Positions 18,375-29,073 are shown, numbered from the stretch's first letter. The stretch is DNA of 54,189 nt from Candidatus Alkanophaga volatiphilum (GCA_029259545.1 JAPHEE010000009.1:2575-56763); one strand, 5' to 3'. A program made the numbers and translations. Notes: a model not told the origin generated them from the sequence alone.

Positions 18375-20125
18375 ACGCAAGAACCAAAGTCCTGAAGATA
18401 GACCTTTCTCGGTACAAATACGAGGTTGAAGACCGGAGCGAGCTTTTCGAGCGGTGGCTAGGCGGCGTCGGCGTCGCCGTCCAGCTCCTGAGGGAGGAGA
18501 TGGACGTCGGAGCCGACCCTCTGAGCGAGGATAACGTCATCGTCTTCGCCATCGGACCCCTCACGCCCGCCTACCCCATGGCTTCGAAAACTGTTGCGCT
18601 CTTCAAAAGCCCCCTCACCGGGAACTTGGGCGAGAGCCATGCCGGCGGGCGGACGGCGACCAGCATCGCAAACGCAGGCTACGGCGCCATTATAATTAAG
18701 GGGGCGAGCAGGACGCCGGTCTATGTTGTCGTGGACAACGAAAAGGTGCACTTCAGGGACGCCCGTGGCATATGGGGCATCAAGAGCTCGCTGACCGCCG
18801 GCAGGATAATCGCCGAACGCGAAAAAGGGCGGGGCATGCGGACCGTCATGAGAATAGGCGGCGCCGGCGAGCGTCTCGTGCGTTACGCCTGCGTCACCAC
18901 CGAAACCTACAGGCACTTCGGGCGGCTCGGGCTCGGCGCCGTCTTCGGGAGCAAGAAGCTCAAAGCGCTCGTCGTCATCGGGCGCGGCTCGTACAAGCCC
19001 GCAGACGCCGCCGGCTACCGCAGAGTCTACGAGAAGATCTTCAGGACCGCTCTGGAGTCGGACGTGATGAACAAGTATCACCTGCTGGGCACGCCGGTGA
19101 ACGTGAACCCGCTGAACGAGCTGGGGGCGTTGCCTACGAGGAATTTGAAGGCTGCGAGGTTCGAGAAAGCGGAGGAGATAAGCGGGGAGGCGTTCGCAGA
19201 GTTCAACCTCGGACGACGAGTAGGTTGCAGCCACTGCCCGATCGCATGCATCCACATAGCGGTCCTCCGTGAACCCTACGAGGAAGAATCCTACTTCTAC
19301 AAGACGATAATGATTTCCTACGACTACGAGCCTATTTATGCGCTCGGCTCGATGTTGGGCGTAGGTAGCCGTGACGGTCTCCTGAAGCTGATCCACAGGG
19401 TCGAGGTTCTCGGGCTGGATGCGATGAGCACCGGCGTCTGCCTGGCGTGGGCGACGGAGGCTCTCGAAAAGGGCTTGATTTCGGAGGAGGACACTCTGGT
19501 GAGGCTGCGGTTCGGCGATCATGAGGCGTACTTGAGAGCCATGGACTTTCTGGTGGAGCAGCCGAACGACTTCTACAAGCACCTTGCGCAGGGCGTTGAG
19601 AAGGCTTCCGACGCCTACGGAGGTAAGGACTTTGCGCTGGCGTTCGGCGGGAACGAGATGCCGGGGTACCACGTCGGCTACGCCACGCACCTCGGCTACC
19701 TGATAGGGCTGCGGCACAGCCACCTCGACAACGCCGGCTACTCGCTCGACCAGAAAGCCGATGTGAGAGCTATGACGCCTAAGGAAATTGTAGACTCGCT
19801 GGTCGAGGAGGAGATATGGAGGCAGGTGCTTTCCAGCTTGGTCGTTTGTTTCTTCGCCCGTGGCGTTTATAAGCCGGGGACGGTCGTCGAGGCATTGGAG
19901 CCGTTGGGCATCAAAACAAGCGAGGAGGAGCTTCGGGAGCTTGGGAGGCGAATATATGCAGAGAAATTAAGGCTGAAAATGGACATGGGCTTCACTTTGG
20001 ACGCCTTAAGGCTTCCAAGGAGGATATTCGAAACTGAGACGCCGCATGGCATGCTAAAAGAGGAATTTTTCAGGGAAGCTTTGGACTACTATAAGCAGAA
20101 AATCGAGAATTTGATAATAAGTTAA
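18371..20125 (+). CDS. aldehyde:ferredoxin oxidoreductase (AOR) family
   Basis: MNARTKVLKIDLSRYKYEVEDRSELFERWLGGVGVAVQLL, ASKTVALFKSPLTGNLGESHAGGRTATSIANAGYGAIIIKG; ATGA overlap with upstream ferredoxin. Confidence 0.94.
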   Translation: MNARTKVLKIDLSRYKYEVEDRSELFERWLGGVGVAVQLLREEMDVGADPLSEDNVIVFAIGPLTPAYPMASKTVALFKSPLTGNLGESHAGGRTATSIANAGYGAIIIKGASRTPVYVVVDNEKVHFRDARGIWGIKSSLTAGRIIAEREKGRGMRTVMRIGGAGERLVRYACVTTETYRHFGRLGLGAVFGSKKLKALVVIGRGSYKPADAAGYRRVYEKIFRTALESDVMNKYHLLGTPVNVNPLNELGALPTRNLKAARFEKAEEISGEAFAEFNLGRRVGCSHCPIACIHIAVLREPYEEESYFYKTIMISYDYEPIYALGSMLGVGSRDGLLKLIHRVEVLGLDAMSTGVCLAWATEALEKGLISEEDTLVRLRFGDHEAYLRAMDFLVEQPNDFYKHLAQGVEKASDAYGGKDFALAFGGNEMPGYHVGYATHLGYLIGLRHSHLDNAGYSLDQKADVRAMTPKEIVDSLVEEEIWRQVLSSLVVCFFARGVYKPGTVVEALEPLGIKTSEEELRELGRRIYAEKLRLKMDMGFTLDALRLPRRIFETETPHGMLKEEFFREALDYYKQKIENLIIS

Positions 20126-20140
20126 GGAAAAAACCGAAGC

Positions 20141-20587
20141 CTAGTATCTGAACCTCTCACTCAGCCATTTTTCGACAACTTCTCTCGCGAGTTTTCGTTC
20201 TATCGTCGCATATAAGACGTTCACAACGCCAAGGAGCTCGCCCCGCCGCACGAAGCCATTACTTATCGGGTGAAAGAGCGCTTCTTCGAAAACTCTCTTG
20301 TCTTCTACGAGTTTCGGCTTGCCGACGCCGACTAACGCGGGCACGAAGCCAAGAGCATGCCGCATCACCGAGCACGGCATTATTATCGCGCGCTCTGGAA
20401 CTTCGATCCTCTCGATTTTTATGCTGACAACCTCGTTCGCCCGCACCTCCTTGTCCTCGCTCGCGATGACCATCTGCCACTCACCCTTGGGACCCGCACT
20501 GTAGCTGTAGGGGAACGCCTCCGTAACAAGCCGCTCAAGCTCCCCTCCCACTCTATTTTTCCAGTAAACAAGCTCTATCTTCGGCAT
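20141..20587 (-). CDS. uncharacterised archaeal protein (possibly DUF22-like)
   Basis: MPKIELVYWKNRVGGELERLV...; ORF extends to 20626 but the internal Met is more likely; family assignment weak. Confidence 0.45.
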   Translation of the reverse strand: MPKIELVYWKNRVGGELERLVTEAFPYSYSAGPKGEWQMVIASEDKEVRANEVVSIKIERIEVPERAIIMPCSVMRHALGFVPALVGVGKPKLVEDKRVFEEALFHPISNGFVRRGELLGVVNVLYATIERKLAREVVEKWLSERFRY

Positions 20588-20757
20588 GAGGATAGGGTTA
20601 GAAGTCCGGTTTTTAAGCTTTACCATTGGAATGCGATAACAGGGTCAGGAATTGATGAAAGCAAAAAGCAACTAACGCCTCAGCAGCTCCTTTAAGAGCG
20701 AGTAGAGCAAGTAAGGGAGAGAAAAGACGAACGCACCGAACATGTAGCAGCCGAGAC

Positions 20758-20957
20758 AGCTGACCTGCCTCCCGCCGGGGCGAGGTTCCGACACGGGACG
20801 GGCAGCTTGCGGAGACCGCATACGGCTCGGTCAGGGAGCCGTCCTCAGTCAGCATTTAGCTGACCGAATCATCGAAAAGTTAGAAGGAAGGAATAAAATG
20901 TTTCGGAAAGCGGGCTTTCCTCCCCTTAGAGGCTTCCAGCCCGCAGGAGGTGTGAGA
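20758..20957 (-). repeat. dispersed ~200-bp element, copy B
   Basis: Inverted copy of 2311-2507. Confidence 0.85.
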
Positions 20958-21030
20958 AAGACCTTGAGCCAGAGCATCTTCCATCTCACCGCCGTCACGA
21001 CGTGCCGCAGTGCTCCACCTCTGCTCAGAA

Positions 21031-21103
21031 CGCCCGGGTCGGGATTTGAACCCGAGTCGGAGCCTCGACAGGGCTCCATGATAGACCCCTACACCACCCG
21101 GGC
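21031..21103 (-). tRNA. tRNA-Asp (GTC)
   Basis: GCCCGGGTGGTGTAGGGGTCTATCATGGAGCCCTGTCGAGGCTCC...GGGTTCAAATCCC... Confidence 0.93.
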
Positions 21104-21299
21104 ATCGTTTTGAGATTGATGAGGGGTTAATAAATACTTTTGACTCCATGCTTCTTAAACCCCTCCTGAGGGCATCATTTCCCGCCGCCTTTTTCTTTTG
21201 GCACCGTTGTTAAAGCATACAATAAAGCATATAATTCTGCACATGTGATCATGACGAACACTTTTTTGCCTACGCAACCAACTAAAATGGGGAGGTAAG

Positions 21300-21854
21300 A
21301 TGCGATCTTTCATCGCTATCGACATGTCCGACGAGCTGAAGCGCGAAATAGCAGAAATACAAGAAGAGTTTCGGTTTTTAAGAGGTGTTAAATTTGTGAA
21401 GCCGGAGCAGGCGCATCTGACGCTGAAGTTCTTAGGCGAGGTGCCGGAGAGCAGGATAAACGCCTTGAAGAGGGCTTTAGATGAAGTGCGTGCAGAGGCT
21501 TTTGAAATGCAGCTGCGAGGTGTCGGCGTCTTCCCTAATGAAAGACGTATAAGAGTCATCTGGGTGGGCGTTGAGGATTCGGCGGCACTAAACGCTCTGC
21601 ATGCGGAAATCGAAGCGAGACTGAATAGGTTAGGATTCAGAAGAGAGCCACTGAGCCCGCACGTAACGCTATGCAGGGTGAAAAGCATGAGCGGTGAGGA
21701 GAAAAGCCTTACGCTAAAGAAACTCGGCGAGCTTTCCGACAAAAACTTCGGAAAAATGCTTGTCAGCGAGGTGAAGCTCAAAAAGAGCGTGCTCACGCCG
21801 AAAGGACCGATATATGAGGACGTGTACATCAAAACTTTAAGTAGGGAAGGATGA
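21300..21854 (+). CDS. thpR: RNA 2',3'-cyclic phosphodiesterase
   Basis: MRSFIAIDMSDELKREI, HLTLKFLGEV, LSPHVTLCRVK. Confidence 0.94.
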   Translation: MRSFIAIDMSDELKREIAEIQEEFRFLRGVKFVKPEQAHLTLKFLGEVPESRINALKRALDEVRAEAFEMQLRGVGVFPNERRIRVIWVGVEDSAALNALHAEIEARLNRLGFRREPLSPHVTLCRVKSMSGEEKSLTLKKLGELSDKNFGKMLVSEVKLKKSVLTPKGPIYEDVYIKTLSREG

Positions 21855-23221
21855 GAAGGAGGCGTACATTAGCGGATTTCCTATATTTTGAGGAAGAAAC
21901 GGGAGCCGAGGAGCAGTCTGTGGAGCGTAGTTCTCCTGAAGCTGAAAACAATACCGAGGTTGGACCGTTCATTGCCAACACGGAGGCGGAGCGCCGTCTC
22001 GACGTTCATATCTTCACGGTTGGGGAGCTCACGAAGTACATAAAGGGTATGTTGGAGAGTGACGAGCTCCTAGGCGACGTTTATGTCCGCGGCGAGGTCT
22101 CCAACTTCAGACAGCCAACTTCTGGGCACATGTATTTCACGCTTAAAGATGAGGCTGCGGAGCTTGAGTGCGTGATGTTCCGTCGTGAAAATGCAGCGCT
22201 CAGCTTCATCCCCGAAGACGGCATGAAAGTCATAGCCCGTGGCAGCATCGGCGTCTATGAGCGGCGGGGCAGATACGAGCTTTACGTAAAGGAGCTGAAA
22301 AAAGAGGGTTTGGGCGAGCTGTACCTAGAATTTGAGAGGCTTAAGGAGAAGCTCAGAAGCGAAGGGCTTTTTGATGCGGCTCGCAAGCGTCCGCTGCCGA
22401 AGTTTCCGAGGCGCATAGGTATAATCACGTCGCCGACCGGCGCCGCGATCCGAGACATGCTGAAGATAATAGGGAAGCGGTATCCGAACGTTCATGTTTT
22501 AATAAGTCCTGTGAAGGTGCAAGGCGAGGAGGCGCCGCTTGAAATAGCCAATGCAATAAAATTGATGAATCACGTGAGTGAGACGCTTTACCCTATAGAC
22601 GTGCTGATCGTGGGGCGGGGCGGCGGCTCCATAGAGGAACTTTGGGCTTTTAATGAAGAAGTCGTCGCGAGAGCGATCTACGAATCGAAAATCCCAATAA
22701 TCTCGGCGGTCGGGCATGAGATAGATTTTACGATTGCGGACTTCGCCGCAGACCGCCGGGCAGCGACGCCATCCGAAGCCGCCGAAATCGTCGTCCCGGA
22801 TATGCGAGAGCTGAAGAAACGCTTAGAAACTCTGGAAATAAGGCTTCGTCAGAGCGTCCTGAAAAAGCTTGAGGTTTACAAGAAGCGGCTGGAAAGCGTA
22901 GAACGCAGCACTGTCTTCAGGAAGCCCACTGAGAGATTGGACAAGTACAGGCAGCAAGTGGATGAGCTGAAGAGCAGGATGCTCGCTGCCCTTTCGCACC
23001 ACCTCAAGCTAAAGAAGAGCATGTTACAAGGCGTCGCCGGGAAGCTTGACGCCCTCAGCCCACTTGCGGTGCTCGGTCGCGGGTTCGGCGCATGTTTGCG
23101 GCTCGACGGTAGTGTCGTGCGCAGTGTTGAGGACGTGAGCGTCGGCGACGCCGTCAGAATATTGCTGAGCGATGGAGAATTGCTGGTTGAGGTAAAAAGT
23201 AAAAGTAGGAGGGGTGCTTGA
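21851..23221 (+). CDS. xseA: exodeoxyribonuclease VII large subunit
   Basis: FTVGELTKYIKGMLESDELLGDVYVRGEVSNFRQPTSGHMYFTLKDE, GIITSPTGAAIRDML, VGHEIDFTIADFAADRRAATPSEAAEI. Confidence 0.96.
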   Translation: MRRRRTLADFLYFEEETGAEEQSVERSSPEAENNTEVGPFIANTEAERRLDVHIFTVGELTKYIKGMLESDELLGDVYVRGEVSNFRQPTSGHMYFTLKDEAAELECVMFRRENAALSFIPEDGMKVIARGSIGVYERRGRYELYVKELKKEGLGELYLEFERLKEKLRSEGLFDAARKRPLPKFPRRIGIITSPTGAAIRDMLKIIGKRYPNVHVLISPVKVQGEEAPLEIANAIKLMNHVSETLYPIDVLIVGRGGGSIEELWAFNEEVVARAIYESKIPIISAVGHEIDFTIADFAADRRAATPSEAAEIVVPDMRELKKRLETLEIRLRQSVLKKLEVYKKRLESVERSTVFRKPTERLDKYRQQVDELKSRMLAALSHHLKLKKSMLQGVAGKLDALSPLAVLGRGFGACLRLDGSVVRSVEDVSVGDAVRILLSDGELLVEVKSKSRRGA

Positions 23222-23463
23222 TGGAACTGAGTTTTGAAGATGCATTACGGCGGCTTGAGGAAATTGTGGAGCTGTTAGAGCAAGGCGACCTGCCGTTGGA
23301 GGAAGCATTAAAACTTTTCGAAGAGGGGATTGTGCTCTGCCGGTTTTGCAACAAGAAGCTTGACGAGGCGGAATATAGAGTTGAAATGCTCGTGAGTGAG
23401 GGCGGAGAAGTGAAAACGGAAAAATTCGAATGGGATCGAGGCGGGCGGCAGGAGACCGACTAA
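23218..23463 (+). CDS. xseB: exodeoxyribonuclease VII small subunit
   Basis: FEDALRRLEEIVELLEQGDLPLEEALKLFEEGIVL. Confidence 0.95.
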   Translation: MMELSFEDALRRLEEIVELLEQGDLPLEEALKLFEEGIVLCRFCNKKLDEAEYRVEMLVSEGGEVKTEKFEWDRGGRQETD

Positions 23464-23471
23464 GGAACTAG

Positions 23472-24158
23472 CTATTCCAGTATGATCAGGGAATCGGCGG
23501 CAACGACGCCCTTACCCCGCTCCCTTACGAACAGTGGGTTTATGTCAAGCTCTTTTATTTCAAGATGCTCAGTCACGAGCTCTGAAACTTTGAGAAGGAC
23601 GTCAACGAGCGCCTCCACGTCGGCAGGCGGTACATTGCGGTAGCCTCTGAGTATCTTGTAGCCCTTTATCTCTTGGATCATCTCCTCAGCATCCTTCCGC
23701 TCTATAGGGCAGATCCTAAGCGAGATGTCTTCGAGGACTTCCGTGAAGATGCCACCTAGTCCAAAGAGGATCGTTGGCCCGAAGATTTCATCTTTTTTCG
23801 AGCCGACGAGCGTTTCGACGCCGCCTTCTACCATCTCCTGAACTAAGAACAAAGGCTCGATGTCTTGCGCCTTCGCCCTTTCAGAAATAGCTTCGTAGGC
23901 AGCGAGCAACTGCTTATCATCCTCGATGCCCACGTGGACGCCGCCGAAATCCTGCTTGTGCGTGACCTCGTGCGAGCAGATTTTCAGGACGACCGGATAG
24001 CCGATTTCCTTGGCAGCTTCCAGAGCTTCCTCCTTCGTGCTTACTACTTTTTCTCTGGTTATTGGGATGCCACGCTCCGCGAGTATTAGCTTCGACTCGT
24101 GCTCATTGAGAACTTTCCTTCCTTCACTGAGGGCGGCTTCGATTATCTTTTGTATCAT
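23472..24158 (-). CDS. ADP-forming acetyl/acyl-CoA synthetase beta subunit (ATP-grasp)
   Basis: LNEHESKLILAERGIPI, EALEAAKEIGYPVVLKI, VQEMVEGGVETLVGSKKDEIFGPTILFGLGG. Confidence 0.92.
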   Translation of the reverse strand: MIQKIIEAALSEGRKVLNEHESKLILAERGIPITREKVVSTKEEALEAAKEIGYPVVLKICSHEVTHKQDFGGVHVGIEDDKQLLAAYEAISERAKAQDIEPLFLVQEMVEGGVETLVGSKKDEIFGPTILFGLGGIFTEVLEDISLRICPIERKDAEEMIQEIKGYKILRGYRNVPPADVEALVDVLLKVSELVTEHLEIKELDINPLFVRERGKGVVAADSLIILE

Positions 24159-24159
24159 T

Positions 24160-25257
24160 TTAAATCATCCTTATGAGCGAACTTACATCACTCGTCGGAC
24201 TGCTTTTCTGCGGCACACTGACTTCCATCTCCTCTTCTTCCAACCTCTTGCTGTAGGCAACACTCTCCTCCACGCCCGTCATTATGGCGGTTACCTTAAC
24301 GCGCCCGCTGTAGTTTTCGTCGATTCTCGCACCCCATATAACCGTGGCGTTCGGATCGATCTCATAGGTTAGGAGCTTCACGATGTCGTCAGCTTCCTTT
24401 ATCGTGAGGTCAGGACCGCCGGTGATGTGCACCAAGCTGCCTTTTGCGCCTCTGTAATCCAAGTCGAGGAACGGATGACCGAGCGCCGCTCTGACCACCT
24501 CTTCAGCTTTATTTTGCGACTTCGACGTCTCGCCGACGAGCATGACGGCGACCCCCTTAAACCGCATCACCGCCCGTAGGTCGGCGAAATCTAAGTTTAT
24601 CAGTGAGGGCTGCGTGATCGTCTCGGTGATCCCCTTCACGGTGTCTGCTATTATCATGTCCATTACCTTAAATGCCTCCTCCACAGGCAGGTTCGGCACG
24701 TACTGCAGAAGCTTCTCGTTGTCGAGCACGATGACAGTATCCGCAAACTTCTTCAGCTCCTCAATTCCATCCTGCGCCTTCTTTATCCTCGCCCTCTCTG
24801 CCTTAAACGGCGAGGAAACCATAGCCACGACGATCGCGCCAAAATCCTTGGCAATCTCGGCTACGACGGGCGCAGCGCCCGTGCCGGTGCCGCCGCCCAT
24901 CCCGGCGGTGATGAATACAAGGTCCTTACCCCTGAGCGCATCCTCGATGACCGATTTATCCATCTCAGCGGCTTTCTTCCCAATCTCAGGCTCACCGCCC
25001 GTGCCCAAGCCTCTTGTCAAAGCCTTGCCTATCAGTATTTTCTTCTGCGCCTTTGTGTTATCGAGATGCAATTTGTCGGTGTTTATTGCAATCCGGTCCG
25101 CGCCTTTCACATCTAACTCCTCAAGCCGGCTTATCGTGTTGTTCCCGGCGCCGCCGATCCCCACAACTGCGATCCGGGGAACCCCGAAAAGTTGCGGCTC
25201 CGGCTCGTTGGCCTTGCTCGTGTCGTTCCCGAATATCATCCCCAACTCATTTACCAA
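24160..25257 (-). CDS. ftsZ: cell division protein FtsZ (paralog 1)
   Basis: [45 protein letters not shown]. Confidence 0.96.
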   Translation of the reverse strand: MVNELGMIFGNDTSKANEPEPQLFGVPRIAVVGIGGAGNNTISRLEELDVKGADRIAINTDKLHLDNTKAQKKILIGKALTRGLGTGGEPEIGKKAAEMDKSVIEDALRGKDLVFITAGMGGGTGTGAAPVVAEIAKDFGAIVVAMVSSPFKAERARIKKAQDGIEELKKFADTVIVLDNEKLLQYVPNLPVEEAFKVMDMIIADTVKGITETITQPSLINLDFADLRAVMRFKGVAVMLVGETSKSQNKAEEVVRAALGHPFLDLDYRGAKGSLVHITGGPDLTIKEADDIVKLLTYEIDPNATVIWGARIDENYSGRVKVTAIMTGVEESVAYSKRLEEEEMEVSVPQKSSPTSDVSSLIRMI

Positions 25258-25681
25258 GAGACTCTCCCCCCATATGGCATCCTAGGAGGCAATAAATAAG
25301 AGTATCGTTACTGTAATAAATACCCTCCCCTGAACTTAAGGTGTAAAAATTGCAGTAGTGATTTCCGATGATATGGACTCTTACAGCCATATTGCGGCGT
25401 CCGAAATGATATTTTATCCAAAAGCACTCAATTACGCAGTTACTGCCGTCTAAATCATGTAAGGGGCGCACCTCTATGGGAACAAGCGCTATTTCCACTG
25501 TACTGATCCCCTCTTCATTTCGATGACGCTGCTGTCGTACTTGCAACGATCACTCCATATTCACTTGTATTCGTAAAGAGTGAAATATAATGATCATATC
25601 TCGAATCAGGGCATGTATGCACGTTTATTACTGTAGGGAGCTTATTTAAAGTTAACATGGACGCACTTCACGCTCATAACA

Positions 25682-26581
25682 TCAGGGTAGCACTTTGGCG
25701 CCATGAGTTGCTATTTTACTTTTGATGACTGCGCCGAAGTCTGAAAGACGCTCGTATATGTTCTCAGGTAGTGTATACGAGATCTTACGCCCGTCACCTG
25801 CAAGTCCGACTGCGAAGACCGTGTCGCCGAGCATTGCGACGCTTGCAAGCCCACCTTCTGCCTCCACCGCCTCTATAGCGTCCATACCTCTCTCACTTAT
25901 AAGTTCGGTTTCATAGGCGAAGCGCTTAGAGGTCCGCATGAAGTTTTCGAGGCTTGGCGCCTGCATGAAGTCCCTCATTGCTTTTCTCCCCGCCTCATTG
26001 ATTCTACGCATCGCCCCCTCGTCCTCTAAAATGGACCTCGTTGGCAGCTTCCCGAAGGTGACGGCTCCGATCTCGACATTTCCGCAAGGTATTTTGTCGA
26101 TGACGCCGATGCCTGGCGGTCCTGGTGAGAGTCTGATGACGGCTCCGCCGTAGCTCTGGGCGATAACATCGCCCAAACCCGTCCTGTTCGTCACTTCCGC
26201 AACATGGGCGAGTTGGGCAAGGCGGTTTAGCGACATTTTGAGGGAAAAAAGTTCATTAAGTGCGAGCGCTGTGCTTAAGGTGCCGGCGGCACTCGCACCG
26301 AAGCCGCAACCCACCGGCACGTCTAATTTTATATCCACGACGACAGGTTTTCCTGCAAGTCGTTCTACGACGAGCTTTGTGGTGCTTGCCTCGGCTTCGA
26401 CGCCGTTGATGCGGATGCAGTGTTCCCGTTCATCACTAAGGCGGACTTCGACGATGCAGCCCGCTTTGAGAGCGATGCCGCAGCCCACAGAGCCCATGCG
26501 TAGTGGGCTTTCATGCCTAATTATTTCAAAGAAGCCGGTGATGTGCGACGGCGAGTACGCCTTCGCGCTGCGAGCGAGCAT
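25682..26581 (-). CDS. pantoate kinase (GHMP family)
   Basis: AYSPSHITGFFEI, PVGCGFGASAAGTLSTALALNELF; archaeal CoA pathway kinase. Confidence 0.85.
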   Translation of the reverse strand: MLARSAKAYSPSHITGFFEIIRHESPLRMGSVGCGIALKAGCIVEVRLSDEREHCIRINGVEAEASTTKLVVERLAGKPVVVDIKLDVPVGCGFGASAAGTLSTALALNELFSLKMSLNRLAQLAHVAEVTNRTGLGDVIAQSYGGAVIRLSPGPPGIGVIDKIPCGNVEIGAVTFGKLPTRSILEDEGAMRRINEAGRKAMRDFMQAPSLENFMRTSKRFAYETELISERGMDAIEAVEAEGGLASVAMLGDTVFAVGLAGDGRKISYTLPENIYERLSDFGAVIKSKIATHGAKVLP

Positions 26582-26597
26582 GGAAAATTAGAAGAAA

Positions 26598-26990
26598 TTA
26601 GAAGGTTCCGATGACCTTTTTCGCCTCGCCGATGATCTTCAGGACTTCGGCGACATCGGGAGTCTCAAGCTCCTCCGGCACCTTCACTTCGGTCAAGCCG
26701 ACCCACGCCGGGCACGCGATCAGGCGGACGCCTGCGTCCTTCGCCGCCTTCACGAGCGCCACAGGATCGGCGGCGAGTCCCAATTTTTTAGCGTTTTCTT
26801 CTATTTTACTTTTATAGCCCTCAAGCAGAGGGGCGAGTCTGAACTTACGTTCCGCCAACGCTACAAGCGCCTCCTGCGTGAAGATGACGGCAACGTCGCC
26901 ACCCGCCTTCTTCGTCTCGATCGCCGCAACCAAGCTGCTTATATAAGAGTTTACCATACCATCTCGGCATATCACCACAGTGTCCACCAT
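26598..26990 (-). CDS. DsrE-like / peroxiredoxin-family protein
   Basis: Small alpha/beta protein with GGDVAVIFTQEALVAL...AKDAGVRLIACPAWVGLTEV. Confidence 0.65.
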   Translation of the reverse strand: MVDTVVICRDGMVNSYISSLVAAIETKKAGGDVAVIFTQEALVALAERKFRLAPLLEGYKSKIEENAKKLGLAADPVALVKAAKDAGVRLIACPAWVGLTEVKVPEELETPDVAEVLKIIGEAKKVIGTF

Positions 26991-27144
26991 ACTCCCACCA
27001 CCTTCCCCCTAAGCCGCTTTTTCCTAATAATACTTTCGGTTCCAAGCACGCCCAATATTCTTTAGTCTTTATTCGCGTTGTACGCTTGTCAAACTGCTGC
27101 CCTAAATTTTAAAAGCGGCTAGGATTAAACCATGTACTGAAGAT

Positions 27145-27217
27145 AGTCCCGTGGTGTAGGGGTCAAGCATGCGGGCCTTTGGAGCCCGTGACGGCGGTTC
27201 GAATCCGCCCGGGACTA
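27145..27217 (+). tRNA. tRNA-Gln (TTG)
   Basis: AGTCCCGTGGTGTAGGGGTCAAGCATGCGGGCCTTTGGAGCCCG...GGTTCGAATCC...GGGACT. Confidence 0.93.
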
Positions 27218-27670
27218 CTTTTCCTCCTCTTCTCGGCTCAGCAGCTTCACGCTGTCGCCTCTGACGGTGATGGGTATGGGGACCACGGCATCGAAGAGCT
27301 CGATGGTGACCTCCTCTTTTATTTCGTCCACCCTTTTGACCCGGGCGCGCTCACCTTTCAGCGGTCCGGATATTATTTCGACGATGCTGCCCTCGGTGAT
27401 GCCGGTGATCGAGGGCTTCGGCGTCAGGAAGTGCTCGATCTCGCTGAGGCTCGTCTCGCCCCGGACGAGCGATCTCGCGTGCGGTATGTGCTGTATCGCC
27501 TCCTCTATGGCGTCGGGCTTCTCAGCTTCGATGAGCACATAGCCCTTAAGGTCGTCGGGCACGAGGATGGCCCGGACCCCATGATCCTTCCTGCCTCGTA
27601 TCGCCCTTTCTATGAGGTTCGCAACCGCCTGCTCCTGATTCACCGTGGTCTTCACAGCGTATATCGGCAT
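27215..27670 (-). CDS. spt5: transcription elongation factor Spt5 (NusG)
   Basis: NGN domain (YAVKTTVNQEQAVANLI) and KOW (EGSIVEIISGPLKGERARVKRVD). Confidence 0.94.
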   Translation of the reverse strand: MPIYAVKTTVNQEQAVANLIERAIRGRKDHGVRAILVPDDLKGYVLIEAEKPDAIEEAIQHIPHARSLVRGETSLSEIEHFLTPKPSITGITEGSIVEIISGPLKGERARVKRVDEIKEEVTIELFDAVVPIPITVRGDSVKLLSREEEEK

Positions 27671-27680
27671 CCTACCACAC

Positions 27681-27887
27681 CTATCCCGGCAACACTGCCA
27701 TGAGAACGTATATCAGGAAGCCTATGAGCCCTACGAATAAAATCACAACGCCCGCGATCTTTGAGATCCTTAAAAACTCCTCCCTTGTGGGCCTCCTTGT
27801 AAGCTTCAAAATCATGTAATACTCTCTCAATTTCGTCTCTAGATCCTTCATGCTCACTTGGGAGATTCTTGGTGACATGCTTATCAC
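27681..27887 (-). CDS. secE: protein translocase SecE/Sss1 subunit
   Basis: LREYYMILKLTRRPTREEFLRISKIAGVVILFVGLIGFLIYVLM; next to spt5. Confidence 0.88.
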   Translation of the reverse strand: MISMSPRISQVSMKDLETKLREYYMILKLTRRPTREEFLRISKIAGVVILFVGLIGFLIYVLMAVLPG

Positions 27888-27998
27888 ATCTTGTTATTTG
27901 TAGTAGCCCATCGGTCCCCGCCTCTATTCTGGCACCCTAGCATAATTATACTCTTCGAGAACCCTCAGCATTTTCATCCTTCATCTCTCGGCAGTGCG

Positions 27999-29057
27999 TT
28001 ACCCAATTATGTCGATACCGTATTTTTCCTTTTTGGTCACCTTTCCGAGTATTTGATCCGAACGTACGCCAGTCACTATCACCATCGCCCTTATTGTGTT
28101 TTTCAGCTCTGGCATTATCTGCGCACCCCAAATTATCCTCGCATTCGGGTCTACCATCTTATAAACTTCCTCGACAACGCCTTCCGCTTCCTCGATGGTC
28201 ATGTCCTCGCCACCGCAAACGTTCACGAGCGCTGCCTTTGCGCCTGAGATGTCCACATCGAGCAGAGGTGAGCGCAGAGCACGACGCACTGCCTCTATCG
28301 CCCTGTTGTCACCATTAGCCTCGCCTAGACCGATCATCGCAACTCCGCCTTTCTGCATCACCGTGCGAACGTCCGCAAAATCTAAGTTTATCAAGCCAGG
28401 CTTCGTTATCAACTCGGTTATCCCCTTAACAGCTCGCATTAAGATTTCATCAGCAACCTTGAACGCTAAATTTAACGGAAGCCTGGGGGCGACCTGTAGA
28501 AGTCGGTCGTTCGGGATTACAATGACGGTATCCGCCGCCTCCCTTAACCTCTCAAGCCCCATCTCGGCGTTCTCCCAACGAACTCGTCCTTCGGCGGTGA
28601 ACGGCATGGTCACGACGGCTATCGTCAGGGCGCCGTCCTCCGCCGCCGCCTCGGCGACGATGGGCGACGCGCCCGTGCCGGTGCCGCCGCCGAGCCCACA
28701 GGTCACGAACACCATGTCCGCGCCCCTGACCACTTCCTTTATCTCGTCTATGCATTCCTTTGCAGCCTCCTCACCCAGCTGCGGGATGCTGCCGGCGCCT
28801 AGACCTCTCGTCGTCTTCTTCCCTAAAAGCACCTTCCGGTGAGCCTTCGCGTAGAACAGGTGCAAAGCGTCGGTGTTCATCGCGATCAGCTCGGCGCCCT
28901 CGATCCCCTCCTCCATCATCCTTTGTATGGTGTTAGTGCCGCTGCCGCCGCACCCTATCACCTTTATGATGGTCTTCGCCCTCTGCAGAATCTCCTCTAT
29001 CTCCTTATTTACAACCTCCCTCTCCCTACTTATCACCTCATCAACGATACGCTCCAT
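27999..29057 (-). CDS. ftsZ: cell division protein FtsZ (paralog 2)
   Basis: [44 protein letters not shown]. Confidence 0.96.
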   Translation of the reverse strand: MERIVDEVISREREVVNKEIEEILQRAKTIIKVIGCGGSGTNTIQRMMEEGIEGAELIAMNTDALHLFYAKAHRKVLLGKKTTRGLGAGSIPQLGEEAAKECIDEIKEVVRGADMVFVTCGLGGGTGTGASPIVAEAAAEDGALTIAVVTMPFTAEGRVRWENAEMGLERLREAADTVIVIPNDRLLQVAPRLPLNLAFKVADEILMRAVKGITELITKPGLINLDFADVRTVMQKGGVAMIGLGEANGDNRAIEAVRRALRSPLLDVDISGAKAALVNVCGGEDMTIEEAEGVVEEVYKMVDPNARIIWGAQIMPELKNTIRAMVIVTGVRSDQILGKVTKKEKYGIDIIG

Positions 29058-29073
29058 ATTATCACTATCCTAA

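Noticed and set aside
18458-19723. 421-aa minus-strand ORF
   Set aside because: Antisense to the AOR gene; no recognisable motifs.
24542-25285. 247-aa plus-strand ORF
   Set aside because: Antisense to ftsZ; Ser/Pro/Thr-rich shadow.
25247-25546. 99-aa minus ORF upstream of ftsZ
   Set aside because: Overlaps ftsZ start and AT-rich intergenic DNA; no motif or conserved composition.
28195-28842. 215-aa plus-strand ORF
   Set aside because: Antisense to second ftsZ; low-complexity shadow.
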